Source of the DNA: Rhodoferax sp.
GTDB lineage: Bacteria > Pseudomonadota > Gammaproteobacteria > Burkholderiales > Burkholderiaceae_C
Assembly (NCBI RefSeq): GCF_028688795.1
Contig: NZ_JAQTXM010000005.1
Coordinates: 124,001 to 188,000 of the forward strand
DNA length: 64,000 bases
Reading direction: 5' to 3'
The notes below the pieces were generated by a model. That model saw only the letters and a list, made by a program, of their open reading frames with translations, was not told where the DNA came from and searched no databases. The translations under genes were made by a program, and so were the position numbers. Positions 7,938 through 18,200 of the stretch are shown here, one piece after another. Every line of letters begins with the position of its first letter. Position 1 is the first letter of the stretch.

Positions 7938-9119
7938 ATGAACAACCTGCCTGGACTCAACTTTCAACTCGGTGAAGACATTGATGCGCTGCGCGACGCG
8001 GTGCGCGACTTTGCCCAAGCCGAGATCGCCCCGCGTGCGGCCGAAATCGACCGATCCGACCAGTTCCCCATGGATCTGTGGCGCAAGATGGGTGATCTTG
8101 GCGTGCTGGGGATCACCGTGGGTGAGGAATACGGCGGCGCCAACATGGGCTACCTGGCGCACATGATCGCCATGGAAGAAATTAGCCGGGCCAGCGCCTC
8201 GGTCGGCCTGAGCTATGGCGCCCACAGCAACCTGTGCGTGAACCAGATCAGGCGAAACGGCACACCCGAGCAGCGCCAAAAATACCTGCCCAAACTGATC
8301 AGTGGTGAACATGTCGGCGCGCTGGCCATGAGTGAGCCTGGGGCCGGCAGCGACGTGTTGTCGATGAAGCTGAAAGCTGAAGACAAAGGCGGTTATTACC
8401 TGCTCAACGGCAACAAGATGTGGATCACCAACGGGCCTGATGCCGACACCCTGGTGGTCTATGCCAAGAGCGAACCCGAACTCGGCGCACGCGGCGTCAC
8501 GGCCTTTTTGATCGAAAAGGGCATGCCGGGTTTCAGCATTGCGCAAAAGCTCGACAAACTCGGCATGCGCGGCAGTTCAACTGGCGAGCTGGTGTTCAAC
8601 AACGTGGAAGTGCCTGAGGCCAACATTCTGGGTGGCCTGAACATGGGCGCCAAGGTGCTGATGAGCGGCCTGGACTATGAGCGCGCGGTGCTCACTGGCG
8701 GCCCGTTGGGCATCATGCAAAGCGTGATGGACAACGTGATTCCCTACATTCACGACCGCAAGCAGTTCGGCCAGAGCATCGGCGAATTCCAGCTGATTCA
8801 GGGCAAAGTTGCAGACATGTACACCGTGCTCCAGGCTGGGCGAAGTTTTGCCTACACCGTGGCAAAAAACCTCGACCTGTTGGGCACCGAACACGTGCGC
8901 CAAGTGCGCAAAGACTGCGCTTCCGTCATTTTGTGGACGGCTGAGAAAGCCACCTGGATGGCGGGTGAGGGTGTGCAGATTTTTGGCGGCAACGGCTACA
9001 TCAATGAGTACCCGCTGGGGCGGCTGTGGCGCGATGCCAAGTTGTATGAGATTGGGGCGGGGACGAGTGAGATTCGGCGGATGTTGATTGGGCGGGAGTT
9101 GTTTTCTGAGACGTGTTGA
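7938..9119 (+). CDS. liuA: Isovaleryl-CoA dehydrogenase
   Basis: A 393-residue FAD-dependent acyl-CoA dehydrogenase, full length for the family. It oxidises isovaleryl-CoA to 3-methylcrotonyl-CoA in leucine catabolism and passes electrons to ETF. The signature [16 protein letters not shown] is present, as is the C-terminal [19 protein letters not shown]. The catalytic base of isovaleryl-CoA dehydrogenases sits in the helix [18 protein letters not shown], here E248; short- and medium-chain dehydrogenases keep the base near the C-terminus instead, so the substrate call is good. A strong ribosome-binding site (AAAGGAGACAA) precedes the ATG. The usual liuBCDE genes do not follow; carbonic anhydrase does. 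Confidence 0.92.
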   Translation: MNNLPGLNFQLGEDIDALRDAVRDFAQAEIAPRAAEIDRSDQFPMDLWRKMGDLGVLGITVGEEYGGANMGYLAHMIAMEEISRASASVGLSYGAHSNLCVNQIRRNGTPEQRQKYLPKLISGEHVGALAMSEPGAGSDVLSMKLKAEDKGGYYLLNGNKMWITNGPDADTLVVYAKSEPELGARGVTAFLIEKGMPGFSIAQKLDKLGMRGSSTGELVFNNVEVPEANILGGLNMGAKVLMSGLDYERAVLTGGPLGIMQSVMDNVIPYIHDRKQFGQSIGEFQLIQGKVADMYTVLQAGRSFAYTVAKNLDLLGTEHVRQVRKDCASVILWTAEKATWMAGEGVQIFGGNGYINEYPLGRLWRDAKLYEIGAGTSEIRRMLIGRELFSETC

Positions 9120-9225
9120 ACCGAGTTCAGTTGTGGGTGTTGTTTGGGGACAAATTCAGCCAAAAACCAAATAGGCAAAATGGCAGGCCATTCAACATCA
9201 GAAACCCAGAAAGAAATCCTGCCGC

Positions 9226-9885
9226 ATGAGCTCTCTCAAACACCTGCTTGACAACAACCGCAACTGGGCCGAGCGCATGGAACTGCAGCGCCCTGGGTTC
9301 TTCAGCCAGTTGGCGCAAATCCAGTCACCTAAATACCTGTGGATTGGCTGCTCTGACAGCCGCGTGCCGGCCAATGAGATCACCGGGCTGGACCCGGGTG
9401 AAATATTTGTGCATCGCAACATCGCCAACGTGGTGGTGCACTCTGACCTGAATGCGCTCTCTGTCATCCAGTTTGCCGTCGATCACCTCAAGGTCGAGCA
9501 CATCATGGTGGTCGGGCATTACGGTTGCGGCGGTGTGTTGGCGGCGCTGCGCGGCACCCGCGTGGGCTTGGCCGACAACTGGCTGCGCCATGTGCATGAT
9601 GTCAAGCTGCGCCATCGCCGCCGTCTGGACCATTTGAGTGTGGCCGATCAGGAGGACACCTTGTGCGAGATGAATGTCATTGAGCAGGTGGGCAACGTGG
9701 CCCTCTCCAACGTGCTGCAGGACGCCTGGGCGCGTGGGCAAAAGGTGGCTGTGCATGGCTGGTGTTATGGCCTGAAAGACGGTTTGGTGAACGACTTGGG
9801 CGTCAGCATGAGGGGCACGCATGAAGTGGTGAACGTGTTTCGCAATGCCTTCAAACGCTACCCTCGTCCCATGCAGCAACTCTGA
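9226..9885 (+). CDS. can: Beta-class carbonic anhydrase
   Basis: A 219-residue cytoplasmic zinc enzyme interconverting CO2 and bicarbonate. The zinc ligands are visible: C42 in GCSDSRVPA, H98 and C101 in VGHYGCGGV. The Asp-Arg pair of the active site is in CSDSR (D44, R46). The length and the motif DPGEIFVHRNIANVV match the E. coli Can type. No clear operon partner: aceK follows 98 bases later across repeat R3. Bicarbonate supply for acyl-CoA carboxylases would fit with the upstream leucine genes, but that is only inference. Confidence 0.95.
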   Translation: MSSLKHLLDNNRNWAERMELQRPGFFSQLAQIQSPKYLWIGCSDSRVPANEITGLDPGEIFVHRNIANVVVHSDLNALSVIQFAVDHLKVEHIMVVGHYGCGGVLAALRGTRVGLADNWLRHVHDVKLRHRRRLDHLSVADQEDTLCEMNVIEQVGNVALSNVLQDAWARGQKVAVHGWCYGLKDGLVNDLGVSMRGTHEVVNVFRNAFKRYPRPMQQL

Positions 9886-9913
9886 GTGGCACAGCGGGCG
9901 CCAATGGCCGCAG

Positions 9914-9975
9914 ATTTTATATGAAAAATAGCCTTCTATCCCTTGTGAATAAAGCGTAGCTAGCTATAAATAAAA
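9914..9975 (-). repeat. Interspersed repeat, copy R3 (intergenic, can-aceK)
   Basis: Reverse-orientation copy in the 98-base gap between can and aceK. On the + strand it reads ATAGCCTTCTATCCCTTGTG, then AATAAAGCGTAGCTAGCTAT and an A-rich end. The complement has the order AGCTAGCTACGC, TTTATTCACAAGGGATAGAAGGC and a T-rich tail. It ends 8 bases before the aceK start. Confidence 0.75.
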
Positions 9976-9983
9976 GAGCAGAT

Positions 9984-11834
9984 ATGTTTCCTATTCGCCT
10001 TGACTCCACCCTCGCCTATGACATTGCCAAAGCCCTGATTGACGGGTTTAACCGCCATTACCGGTTGTTTCGTACCGAATCAGCACGCGCCAAACACCGG
10101 TTCGAGACGGCAGACTGGGCTGGTCAACAGCGCGCCCAGCGTGAGCGTATTGAGTTTTATGACCTGCGGGTACGCGAGTGTTCCAACCGTCTGGAGCGTG
10201 AGTTCAAGGCCGGCGAGCAACCCATGGACATCTGGCATCAAGTCAAGTTGCATTACATCGGGTTGCTGGTAGACCACCACCAGCCGGAGCTGGCCGAGAC
10301 GTTTTTCAACTCGGTCACCACCAAAATCCTGCACCGCAGCTACTTTCAAAACGATTTCATTTTTGTGCGGCCGGCGGTCAGCACCGAGTACATCGAGAAC
10401 AGCGAGTCTGAAACACGCCCCACCTACCGAGCCTATTACCCAACGCCCGACAACATGCATGCCGTGTTGCTACGGCTTGTCAAGGATTTTGGCCTGCACT
10501 GTGATTTTGAAGATTTGCCGCGTGACGCGGCTTTGGTCACCGCCGCCATCATCCCCTTGCTGGGCACGAGCAAGCTGCACGCCAACTTTCAGTTGCAGGT
10601 GCTCTCCAGCCTGTTTTACCGCAACAAGGGTGCTTACGTGGTGGGCAAGATGATCAACGGCTTCCATGAGGTGCCCTTTGCCCTGCCGATTTTGTACACC
10701 CGTGGTGAAACGCAGTTGGCCATTGACGCGGTGCTGCATGGTGAGGACGACATGCACATGCTGTTCAGCTTTGCCCGGGCTTATTTCATGGTGGACATGG
10801 ACATCCCGAGCGCCTATGTGCAGTTTTTGCGCAGCATGATGCCACGCAAGCCACGCAACGAGTTTTACAACGCGCTGGGTCTGGCCAAGCAAGGCAAGAC
10901 GCTGTTTTACCGTGATTTTTTATTTCACCTGCGCCATTCCACCGACAAGTTTCGCATTGCACCGGGCATCAAGGGCATGGTCATGCTGGTGTTTGACTTG
11001 CCCAGTTTTCCCTATGTGTTCAAGGTCATCAAAGACTTTTATCCACCGCCCAAAGACACCAGCCGCGAGCAGATCAAGGACAAGTATTTGCTGGTCAAGC
11101 AGCATGACCGGGTGGGGCGCATGGCCGACACGCTGGAGTACAGCGAGGTGGCTTTCCCGCGCAACCGTTTCACCGACGAGCTGATTGCCGAAATCGAAAA
11201 ATTTGCCCCCAGCCAGCTTGAAATCAGCGACCGCGATGGTGATGGCCAGCTTGAAGTCATCATCAAGCACGCCTATATTGAACGGCGCATGATCCCGCTC
11301 AACATCTTCCTGCAAGAGGCCTTTGACGCCGGGGGTGCCGACCCGAACAACACCTCATCCGCGGCGCTTCAATCCAGGCAGCAGCTTGAGCGCGGTGTGA
11401 TCGAATACGGCAACGCGCTGAAAGACCTGATTGCGGCCAACATCTTCCCCGGCGACATGCTGTGGAAAAACTTTGGCATCACGCGCCACGGCAAGGTGGT
11501 GTTTTATGACTACGACGAGATCGAATACATCACCGACTGCAAGTTCCGCAAGGTGCCCACGCCGCGCTGTGAAGAAGATGAGATGTCGGGCGAGGTCTGG
11601 TACACGGTGGGTCCGCACGATGTGTTCCCCGAAACATTTGGCCCCTTTTTATTGGGCAACCCGGTGGTGAAAGAGGTGTTCATGAAACACCACGCCGACC
11701 TGCTGGACGCCGCCTACTGGCAAACCCACAAGGAGCGCATTCAGGCCGGTTATGTGTACGACGTGTTTCCGTATGACCAGAACAAGCGGTTTCATCTGGC
11801 CCGCCCGGACGCCGAGTTGCGCCAGTCGATTTAG
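9984..11834 (+). CDS. aceK: Isocitrate dehydrogenase kinase/phosphatase
   Basis: A 616-residue bifunctional enzyme that phosphorylates and dephosphorylates isocitrate dehydrogenase, setting the split between the TCA cycle and the glyoxylate bypass. Family blocks include the N-terminal regulatory region with [18 protein letters not shown] and [20 protein letters not shown]. The nucleotide-binding loop is [20 protein letters not shown], followed by the catalytic region [20 protein letters not shown] and [19 protein letters not shown]. Length and blocks match AceK throughout. No isocitrate lyase or malate synthase gene is in the window. It fits with growth on acetate or on leucine, whose products enter as acetyl-CoA. 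Confidence 0.97.
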   Translation: MFPIRLDSTLAYDIAKALIDGFNRHYRLFRTESARAKHRFETADWAGQQRAQRERIEFYDLRVRECSNRLEREFKAGEQPMDIWHQVKLHYIGLLVDHHQPELAETFFNSVTTKILHRSYFQNDFIFVRPAVSTEYIENSESETRPTYRAYYPTPDNMHAVLLRLVKDFGLHCDFEDLPRDAALVTAAIIPLLGTSKLHANFQLQVLSSLFYRNKGAYVVGKMINGFHEVPFALPILYTRGETQLAIDAVLHGEDDMHMLFSFARAYFMVDMDIPSAYVQFLRSMMPRKPRNEFYNALGLAKQGKTLFYRDFLFHLRHSTDKFRIAPGIKGMVMLVFDLPSFPYVFKVIKDFYPPPKDTSREQIKDKYLLVKQHDRVGRMADTLEYSEVAFPRNRFTDELIAEIEKFAPSQLEISDRDGDGQLEVIIKHAYIERRMIPLNIFLQEAFDAGGADPNNTSSAALQSRQQLERGVIEYGNALKDLIAANIFPGDMLWKNFGITRHGKVVFYDYDEIEYITDCKFRKVPTPRCEEDEMSGEVWYTVGPHDVFPETFGPFLLGNPVVKEVFMKHHADLLDAAYWQTHKERIQAGYVYDVFPYDQNKRFHLARPDAELRQSI

Positions 11835-11872
11835 AGGTCATGCGTTCCGTGACGACGCTTGCTGAATGAGCT

Positions 11873-13435
11873 TCACCACAGGTCGTGCGCTGACACTTTG
11901 TCAAAGTACATGTCGCCTGTTCTGCCGATTTGACTGGGCTCTGACTCGGACGGTGCTGGCGGGTCGGTGCCCAGTGCGCAGGCGAGCCGGCCCACTTCAG
12001 CCAGCGCATCCTGTTCCACCGCGCCCCAGGCGCCGGCGAAGCTCAGGCGCAGAAAATTCTGGTACTGCTGACTGGCGCAAAACAATTGACCCGGCCCCAC
12101 CAGAATTCCCAGGGACTTGCAGCGCGAGAACAAGACCATCGTGTTCGAGGGCTTGGGCAATTCGACCCACAGGGTGTAACCCGCTGGTGGGTCGTAAACC
12201 CGTGTGCCTTTCGGAAAATGGGCCTGTATCAGCCTGCGGGCTTGCCCCAGACGTTGCTTCATTTGTGTGCACAACCGACGCAGATGCGCCTCGTAGTTGC
12301 CTTGGGTGAGCAAATCGGCCAGCGCGTGCTCCAGCACCGCGTTGGTGGATGCACCCTGCACCCGCTTTAACGTGGCCACAACTTGGCTCCAACGCCCCGC
12401 CTCGACCCAACCCAGGCGGATGCCGGGCGACACGGTTTTTGAAAACGAGCCGCAGGTCATCACCCAGCCTTGCGTGTCAAACGCCTTGACGGCTTTGCGC
12501 CGGGCATCGCTGGCCAGCAGGTCGTTGAATACCACGTCTTCAATCAGCGGCACCTGGTGTTGCGTTACCAGTTGGGCCAAGGCGCGTTTTTGTGTCAAAG
12601 GCATCACGGCACCCTGGGGGTTGGACAGGGTGGGTACCAACAAAATGGCGCGGATGGGCTGGGTTTGCAGGGCCAACTGCAGCGCTGGCAAGGACACGCC
12701 GGTGCGCGGGTCGGTGGGTATGGCGATGGTTTTCAGGTTCATGGCAGCCAGCAAATCCAGAAACCCGAAGAAGGTGGGGCTTTCTACCGCGACCAGATCA
12801 CCGGGCTGGGTGACCGCCTGCAAGCAAAAAGCCACGGCCTGGATGCATCCCGCTGTGATGACAATGTCCTCGCCCCGCAGCGCACAGCCCAAGTGCAGTG
12901 CGCGCAGGGCCACGGCATCACGCAGTGCAGACGTGCCAGCCGAGCTGGTGTATTCAATCAAGGTGTTGCGTTTCAGGCGTGTGGCCCGGCTCAAGGCCAC
13001 GCGGATGTGATCGGTGTCAAAAAAATCCGCGTCTTTGGGGGAATAGCCGGCAAAACTGGCGAGCGTTTTGGCCGTCGCAAGGGTTGCCTCTGTGTCCCCC
13101 CGCATTTTGATTGCAGCGGGCTGTTGCCGGATTTTTCGCATCAGCTCGGTGGCCCGGGCGTTGCTGGCGGCCGCTACAAAATAGCCAGCCTTGGGCCGTG
13201 GTTGCACCAAACCATGTTCTTCCAGATAGCCAAATGCCTGCACCACGGTCGACACCGACACCCCGTCCTGCGCCGCCGAGTCCCGCACTGACGGCAACCG
13301 CTGGCCGCCCTTAAGTGCGCCATTGGCCACCATTTGCGCCACGCGCAGGGCAATCTGCAGGTAAAGCGGCATCGCGTTGGTGGCTGACAACAGCGTGTCG
13401 GTGGGGGTCACAAGGTTGGGTGTCATGGCCTTCAT
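11873..13435 (-). CDS. MocR/PdxR-type transcription regulator (GntR HTH plus aminotransferase domain)
   Basis: About 520 residues. The N-terminus is a GntR-family winged helix (PLYLQIALRVAQMVANGALK then GGQRLPSVRDSAAQDGVSVS). A linker leads to a fold-type I aminotransferase-like domain that binds PLP; the Schiff-base lysine is in TCGSFSKTVSPGIRLGWVE. Such proteins act as dimeric regulators that sense PLP-linked metabolites rather than as enzymes. The frame remains open upstream to 13525, but ATG 13435 (or 13426) is chosen because an earlier start would place the promoter-like direct repeats at 13481-13520 inside the gene. It is divergent from the DUF2917 gene, its likely target. The effector cannot be told. 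Confidence 0.85.
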   Translation of the reverse strand: MKAMTPNLVTPTDTLLSATNAMPLYLQIALRVAQMVANGALKGGQRLPSVRDSAAQDGVSVSTVVQAFGYLEEHGLVQPRPKAGYFVAAASNARATELMRKIRQQPAAIKMRGDTEATLATAKTLASFAGYSPKDADFFDTDHIRVALSRATRLKRNTLIEYTSSAGTSALRDAVALRALHLGCALRGEDIVITAGCIQAVAFCLQAVTQPGDLVAVESPTFFGFLDLLAAMNLKTIAIPTDPRTGVSLPALQLALQTQPIRAILLVPTLSNPQGAVMPLTQKRALAQLVTQHQVPLIEDVVFNDLLASDARRKAVKAFDTQGWVMTCGSFSKTVSPGIRLGWVEAGRWSQVVATLKRVQGASTNAVLEHALADLLTQGNYEAHLRRLCTQMKQRLGQARRLIQAHFPKGTRVYDPPAGYTLWVELPKPSNTMVLFSRCKSLGILVGPGQLFCASQQYQNFLRLSFAGAWGAVEQDALAEVGRLACALGTDPPAPSESEPSQIGRTGDMYFDKVSAHDLW

Positions 13436-13480
13436 GCTAAAGCCTATCGGGGTTTTTGCAGTGTCTGCGTCACGAAAACA

Positions 13481-13520
13481 AGCAGTACAGATGCGGCGCA
13501 AGCCAAGCCGTACAGATGCC
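13481..13520. promoter_or_regulatory. Direct repeats, likely MocR-regulator binding site
   Basis: AAGCAGTACAGATGC (13481-13495) and AAGCCGTACAGATGC (13506-13520) match at 14 of 15 bases and are 25 bases apart. They lie in the 186-base gap between the divergent MocR-type regulator and the DUF2917 gene. Regulators of this class are known to bind direct repeats in divergent promoters. Inferred to be the operator of the adjacent regulator. Confidence 0.6.
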
Positions 13521-13621
13521 TGCAAATCAGGTCTTGCCGCGCCGCACTTGGACGCGTTTTGTGTCTAGGCAACGGTGTCTTCAGCGCGGACAGTAGGGCA
13601 CAACTTTCAAGGAGCCACACC

Positions 13622-13960
13622 ATGCGTCAGATTCCACCCGCTTTCACGCTCATGCCCCTACAGTCTCGCCTGATCAACGCCACTGAAGGCTTTCGCCTTG
13701 AGGTGCGCAGTGGCTGCCTGTGGTTGACGCGCCCCGGCGACGCCGTAGACCGCTTTTTGGTCGCCGGCAGTACGATCGAGCTGCACGAAAACCATGTGCT
13801 GATTCAAAGCGACCGCCAGCCCGGGGGCGCGCCTGTGGTGCCTGCGGCTTATGTGCTGGTGTCGCTGGCCACCCCGGTGATGCCCAGGAGTCGCTGGCTT
13901 CGCCCGCGCTGGACGAGTCGCCTGGTGGTTGCGCCTCAGGGTATGAATGCTATTAAATAG
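13622..13960 (+). CDS. DUF2917 family protein
   Basis: A 112-residue protein of the DUF2917 family, common in Burkholderiales and of unknown function. The core is IPPAFTLMPLQSRLINATEG to WLTRPGDAVDRFLVAGSTIE, a cupin-like beta pattern ending in LHENHVLIQS. The start at 13622 has a strong ribosome-binding site (AAGGAG). The last five residues (MNAIK) and the stop TAG lie within repeat R4, so the C-terminus was set by a repeat copy. It is divergent from a MocR-type regulator, a pairing I have seen in this order and which suggests control by that regulator. Confidence 0.75.
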   Translation: MRQIPPAFTLMPLQSRLINATEGFRLEVRSGCLWLTRPGDAVDRFLVAGSTIELHENHVLIQSDRQPGGAPVVPAAYVLVSLATPVMPRSRWLRPRWTSRLVVAPQGMNAIK

Positions 13961-14010
13961 ATAGCTGCTTGCGCTTTATTTATAAGGGCTACAGGCACTT
14001 TTTTCTTATA
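13949..14010 (+). repeat. Interspersed repeat, copy R4 (supplies the stop codon of the DUF2917 gene)
   Basis: One of the best copies: GCTATTAAATAGATAGCTGC, TTGCGCTTTATTTATAAGGG, CTACAGGCACTTTTTTCTTA. It begins within the last codons of the DUF2917 gene, whose stop TAG (13958-13960) is part of the left inverted-repeat unit. The frame that would continue reads IAACALFIRATG, similar to the coding frame of copy R13. Confidence 0.85.
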
Positions 14011-14054
14011 GAACTCTTACTCGCTCAGTCACAAGGCAGCGATGCTGAAGTGTG

Positions 14055-14086
14055 TTGACGTTGACGTAAACGTCAACTCTTACAAT
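14055..14086 (+). promoter_or_regulatory. Predicted LiuR operator and promoter of the thiolase gene
   Basis: 14055-14076 is the exact reverse complement of the 22-base site at 6970-6991 (begins TTGACGTTGACGTAAACG). A possible -35 TTGACG (14055-14060) and -10 TACAAT (14081-14086) are 20 bases apart, with the operator filling the spacer, as is typical of MerR-family promoters. This links the thiolase to the LiuR regulon. Confidence 0.75.
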
Positions 14087-14117
14087 CCAGGCTTCTATTC
14101 ATACTCAGGAGCCCCTC

Positions 14118-15299
14118 ATGTCAGAGCAAATTGTGATCGTCAGTGCCGCCCGCACCCCCATGGGGGCTTTTCAGGGCGACTTTTCCAGCTTGGCCGCGCA
14201 TGACCTGGGGGGGGCCGCGATACGTGCCGCCGTCGAGCGTGCGGGCGTCGACCCCGAGCTGGTCAATGAGGTGATTTTTGGCAACTGCCTGATGGCCGGC
14301 CAAGGCCAGGCGCCAGCCCGCCAAGCGGCACTCAAAGGCGGGCTGCCGCTTAGCGCGGGCGCAGTCACCATGAGCAAAATGTGTGGCTCGGCCATGCGCG
14401 CGGCCATGTTTGCCCACGACATGTTGGCGGCAGGCAGTGCCGACGTGTTGGTGGCTGGTGGCATGGAAAGCATGACCAATGCCCCGTATTTGCTGCCCAA
14501 GGCGCGCGGCGGCTACCGCATTGGCCACGACCGCATTTTTGATCACATGATGCTCGACGGCCTGGAAGACGCCTACGAGCCGGGTCGCTCCATGGGCACC
14601 TTTGGCGAAGACTGTGCTGCCAAGTATGGCTTTACCCGTGAGCAACAAGACAATTTCGCCACAACCAGCGTCAAACGTGCGCAAGCGGCGACAACTTCAG
14701 GTGCATTTGCCGCTGAAATCACGCCTGTGACCGTCAAGGGCCGGGCTGGCGACAAGGTGATCAGCATCGACGAAGGTCCAGGCAAGGTCAAGCTTGACAA
14801 GATCAGCTCGCTTAAACCGGCCTTCAAAAAAGACGGCACCATCACCGCTGCCAGCAGCTCCAGCATCAACGACGGTGCAGCCGCGTTGGTGATGATGCGC
14901 GCCAGCACTGCTGCCAAGCTCGGACTCAAGCCCTTGGCCCGCGTGGTGGCCAGCGCCGTGCATGCGCAAGAACCCAACTGGTTTGCCACGGCCCCGCTGG
15001 GCGCGGTCAACAAAACCCTGGCCCGGGCCGGCTGGAGCGTGAAAGACGTGGACTTGTGGGAAGTGAACGAAGCCTTTGCCGTGGTGCCGATGGCCTTGAT
15101 GCATGACCTCAACCTGAGCCACGACATCGTTAATGTGAATGGCGGCGCTTGCGCCCTGGGCCACCCGATTGGCTGCAGTGGTGCACGCATCATGGTCACG
15201 CTGATGTACGCCATGCAGGCGCGTGGCCTCAAGAAGGGTGTGGCAACGCTGTGTATTGGTGGCGGCGAAGCCACCGCCGTGGCACTGGAAATGCTCTAA
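14118..15299 (+). CDS. Acetyl-CoA C-acyltransferase (thiolase), probably acetoacetyl-CoA specific
   Basis: A 393-residue thiolase of the degradative/biosynthetic AtoB-PhaA group. The acyl-accepting cysteine is C89 in KMCGSAMRAAM. The C-terminal active-site motifs are NVNGGACALGHPIGCSGARI and CIGGGEATAVAL. It condenses or cleaves acetoacetyl-CoA and acetyl-CoA; leucine breakdown ends in acetoacetate and acetyl-CoA, and the LiuR-type operator just upstream (14055) suggests this role. The gene is monocistronic here, has the ribosome-binding site CAGGAG, and overlaps the convergent kinase gene by 4 bases. Specificity for longer beta-ketoacyl-CoA cannot be ruled out. Confidence 0.9.
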   Translation: MSEQIVIVSAARTPMGAFQGDFSSLAAHDLGGAAIRAAVERAGVDPELVNEVIFGNCLMAGQGQAPARQAALKGGLPLSAGAVTMSKMCGSAMRAAMFAHDMLAAGSADVLVAGGMESMTNAPYLLPKARGGYRIGHDRIFDHMMLDGLEDAYEPGRSMGTFGEDCAAKYGFTREQQDNFATTSVKRAQAATTSGAFAAEITPVTVKGRAGDKVISIDEGPGKVKLDKISSLKPAFKKDGTITAASSSSINDGAAALVMMRASTAAKLGLKPLARVVASAVHAQEPNWFATAPLGAVNKTLARAGWSVKDVDLWEVNEAFAVVPMALMHDLNLSHDIVNVNGGACALGHPIGCSGARIMVTLMYAMQARGLKKGVATLCIGGGEATAVALEML

Positions 15300-18200
15300 C
15301 TTGCGTCTTTTTGCGTCATGGCGGCGCACAGCTTGGCGGCCGCGGCAAAGTCAAAACCTGCCATGGCAGCCGCCAGCGGTTCAAAGTCGGGACGGCGCGT
15401 CACGGCTTCTGAGCGTTGCAGTTCTTCAAACACCGCCAGCGCTTGCATGTCCGAGGCCTTGAGCAGGGGTTGCAGCAGATTCAGCAAGCGCAGGTCAGCT
15501 GTAGACAGCTGGCCTTGGGCGCTGCTTGATGCGGGCGGCGTTGCGGGTGTGGTGCACGCCAGAGCGACCTGACCAAGCACGGTTTGTGTGTTGACCACCG
15601 CGCCTCGAAATTCTTCACATAAGCTGGCTTGATCAAGCGCGGTGATGCCAACGCTGGCATCGGCTTGGGCAACTTTCACGGCCAGTTCGGCTTTGCGTGC
15701 AACGGCCGCCATGTAGCTTGCCCCGACCGTGGCCGACAGACCCTTGACCGTGTGCAGCAGCCGGGTGGCACCGGTCAGGTCTGCGTCTTGCAGGAGACGC
15801 GCCAACTTGTCCGGCTGGGTGGCGATGTCACTCAAGTAAGACTGCAGCACCCGGGCATACAGGGGCCGGTTGTTACCCAGGCGCTCCAGCGCTGCGGTGA
15901 CATCCACAGCATCAGTGGGTGGCAGAGGCGGTTCTACCGTGCCGCTTGGGGTGCCAGAGGCCTTCAGTGTGTCTGGGCTGGCTGCCGCAGGCTTGGCTTG
16001 CGTGGCAGTTGCAGTTGCTGCGCTGGCCGCAACGTCTTGCGTGTCAGTGGCAGTTTGGGTCAGGGCGGTGGTGCGGTTTGGGCACAGCTTTTGTAAAAGA
16101 CTCACCAACTGTGTCAGGTTAAAGGGCTTGCCCACATGTTCGTTCATACCAGCAGCCAGGCAGGCATCGCGGTCAGAGGCCATGGCGTTGGCGGTCATGG
16201 CAATGATGGGCAATTGGCGCAGCCCAAGGTTTTCGCGCAGCATGCGGGTGGCGGTGTAGCCGTCCATCACGGGCATCTGGATGTCCATCAACACGGCATC
16301 AAAAGGCTTGCCGGCGGCCATGGCCTGGCGCACCGCCTCCACACCCAGTTGGCCGTTGTCCGCCAGCGCGACATGTGCGCCTTGCTGGCTGAGCATTTCT
16401 TGCGCCACTTGCTGGTTGATGAAGTTGTCCTCCACCACCAGCAGGTGCAGGCCAAGCAGTGGCTGCGGCCTGTCTTGCTGAACCGGCGCAGGGGCGGGTT
16501 GGCTGCGGCTTGCCAGTGCGTCCACCACGGCGTCAAACATCATGGAGGCTGTGACGGGTTTCACCAGGAAGCCGTGCAGGCGAGCCTGGTCTTCGGCGCT
16601 GCGCTGTGACAGGGTCTCGCGTCCGTGAGCGGTGACCATGATCATCAGAGGGGGCTGTGCCTGTGGCCGCGTCTGGGGGGCGGCAGCTTGCAGTTGCTCA
16701 AGGGTTTGCCAGCCGTCCAGGTCGGGCATGTGCCAGTCGATGAACATGGCCTGAAACGGTGCCTGGCCTGCACTGGCACGCTGCTGCACCAGCGCCAGTG
16801 CCGCAGCGCCATCGGCCGCAGTCTCTACTTGCCAGCCTAGCGACTCGGCCATGGCGCCCAGCACCTCGCGCGCGGTGGGGTTGTCGTCTACCACGAGCAC
16901 GCGCAATTCTTTTGCAACAGGTTCTTGGGGTGTTGTTGGGGGGGACGCTTGTGGCGCCAGGGGCAGCGTCACGGTAAAAGAAAAAGTGCTGCCTTGCCCC
17001 AGCACGCTTTGCAGGCGCAATTCGCCGCCCATCAAGGCGACCAGTTTGCGGCTGATGGACAAGCCCAGGCCAGTGCCGCCAAAACGCCGCGTGGTGGAGG
17101 TTTCAGCCTGCGAGAACCCGGTGAAGATGTGCTGCTGGTTTTCTGGCGCAATGCCAATGCCGCTGTCACGCACGGCAAACTGCAGCGTGGCCTCGCTGTC
17201 GGTGTGTGCCAGTGGCTTGATGCTGATCACCACCTCGCCTTTTGGTGTGAACTTGATGGCGTTGCTGGCCAGGTTGATCAGCACCTGCTGCAGGCGCAGT
17301 GCGTCACCCAGCAGGGCTTTGGGCGTGGCAGGGTCGATGTCAAACAACACCTCAACCGGCTTGGCGCCCAGGTTGGCAGAGACAATCACCGACAGGTCGC
17401 GCAACAGCTTGTCAAGGCGAAAAGCGCGCACCTCAAGTGTCATCTTGCCGGCATCTATCTTGGAAAAATCCAGAATGTCGTTGATCAGCCCCAGCAGCGA
17501 CTCGGCGGCGCCTTCGGCCTTGTTGGCGTAATCAAGTTGGCGTTTGTTGAGCTCGGTGTTTTGCAGCAACTTGAGCATGCCCAGAATCGCGTTCATGGGG
17601 GTGCGGATTTCGTGGCTCATGTTGGCCAGAAACTGGGCTTTGACCTGAGTGGCGGCTTCGGCGTCTTCCTTGGCCAGCTGCAGGTTTTCTTCCAGCAGCT
17701 TGTTGGCCGTGATGTCGGTGCGAATGCCAATGTAATGGTGCGGTAGTCCGTTCTGTCCTAGCAGTGGCACGATGGTGGCGCTGACCCAGTAAAAAGTGCC
17801 GTCTTTCTTGCGGTTTTTGACATCACCATGCCACACTTTGCCTTGGGTGATGGTGTGCCAGAGGTCCTCAAACAGTGCTGCGGAGTGTTCACCCGATTTG
17901 ATGATGCGGTGGTTCTGGCCAATCAGTTCGGCCTCGGTGAAGCCGCTGATGTCGCAAAAGCGCTGGTTGGCATAGGTGATGTTGCCCTGCAGGTCGGTGA
18001 TGCTGACAATGGCATGTTGGTCCAGGGCAAATTTCTGGCTGTGCAGCTCGGCATGCTGCAGCATCAGTCGCTCGGACATCAGGTTCAGCGCACTGCCCAG
18101 CGCTTCAATCTCGGTTGAGAGGTGCGACACCTGGAGTTGCCGGCCCATGCGGGTGTCCATCTGGCTGGCAAATTCGGTGGCTTCACGCAGGGCCCGCATG

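Noticed and set aside
12470..13291. 273-codon open frame on the + strand opposite the MocR-type gene
   Set aside because: Antisense to clear GntR/aminotransferase domains; low-complexity His/Gln/Gly-rich translation.
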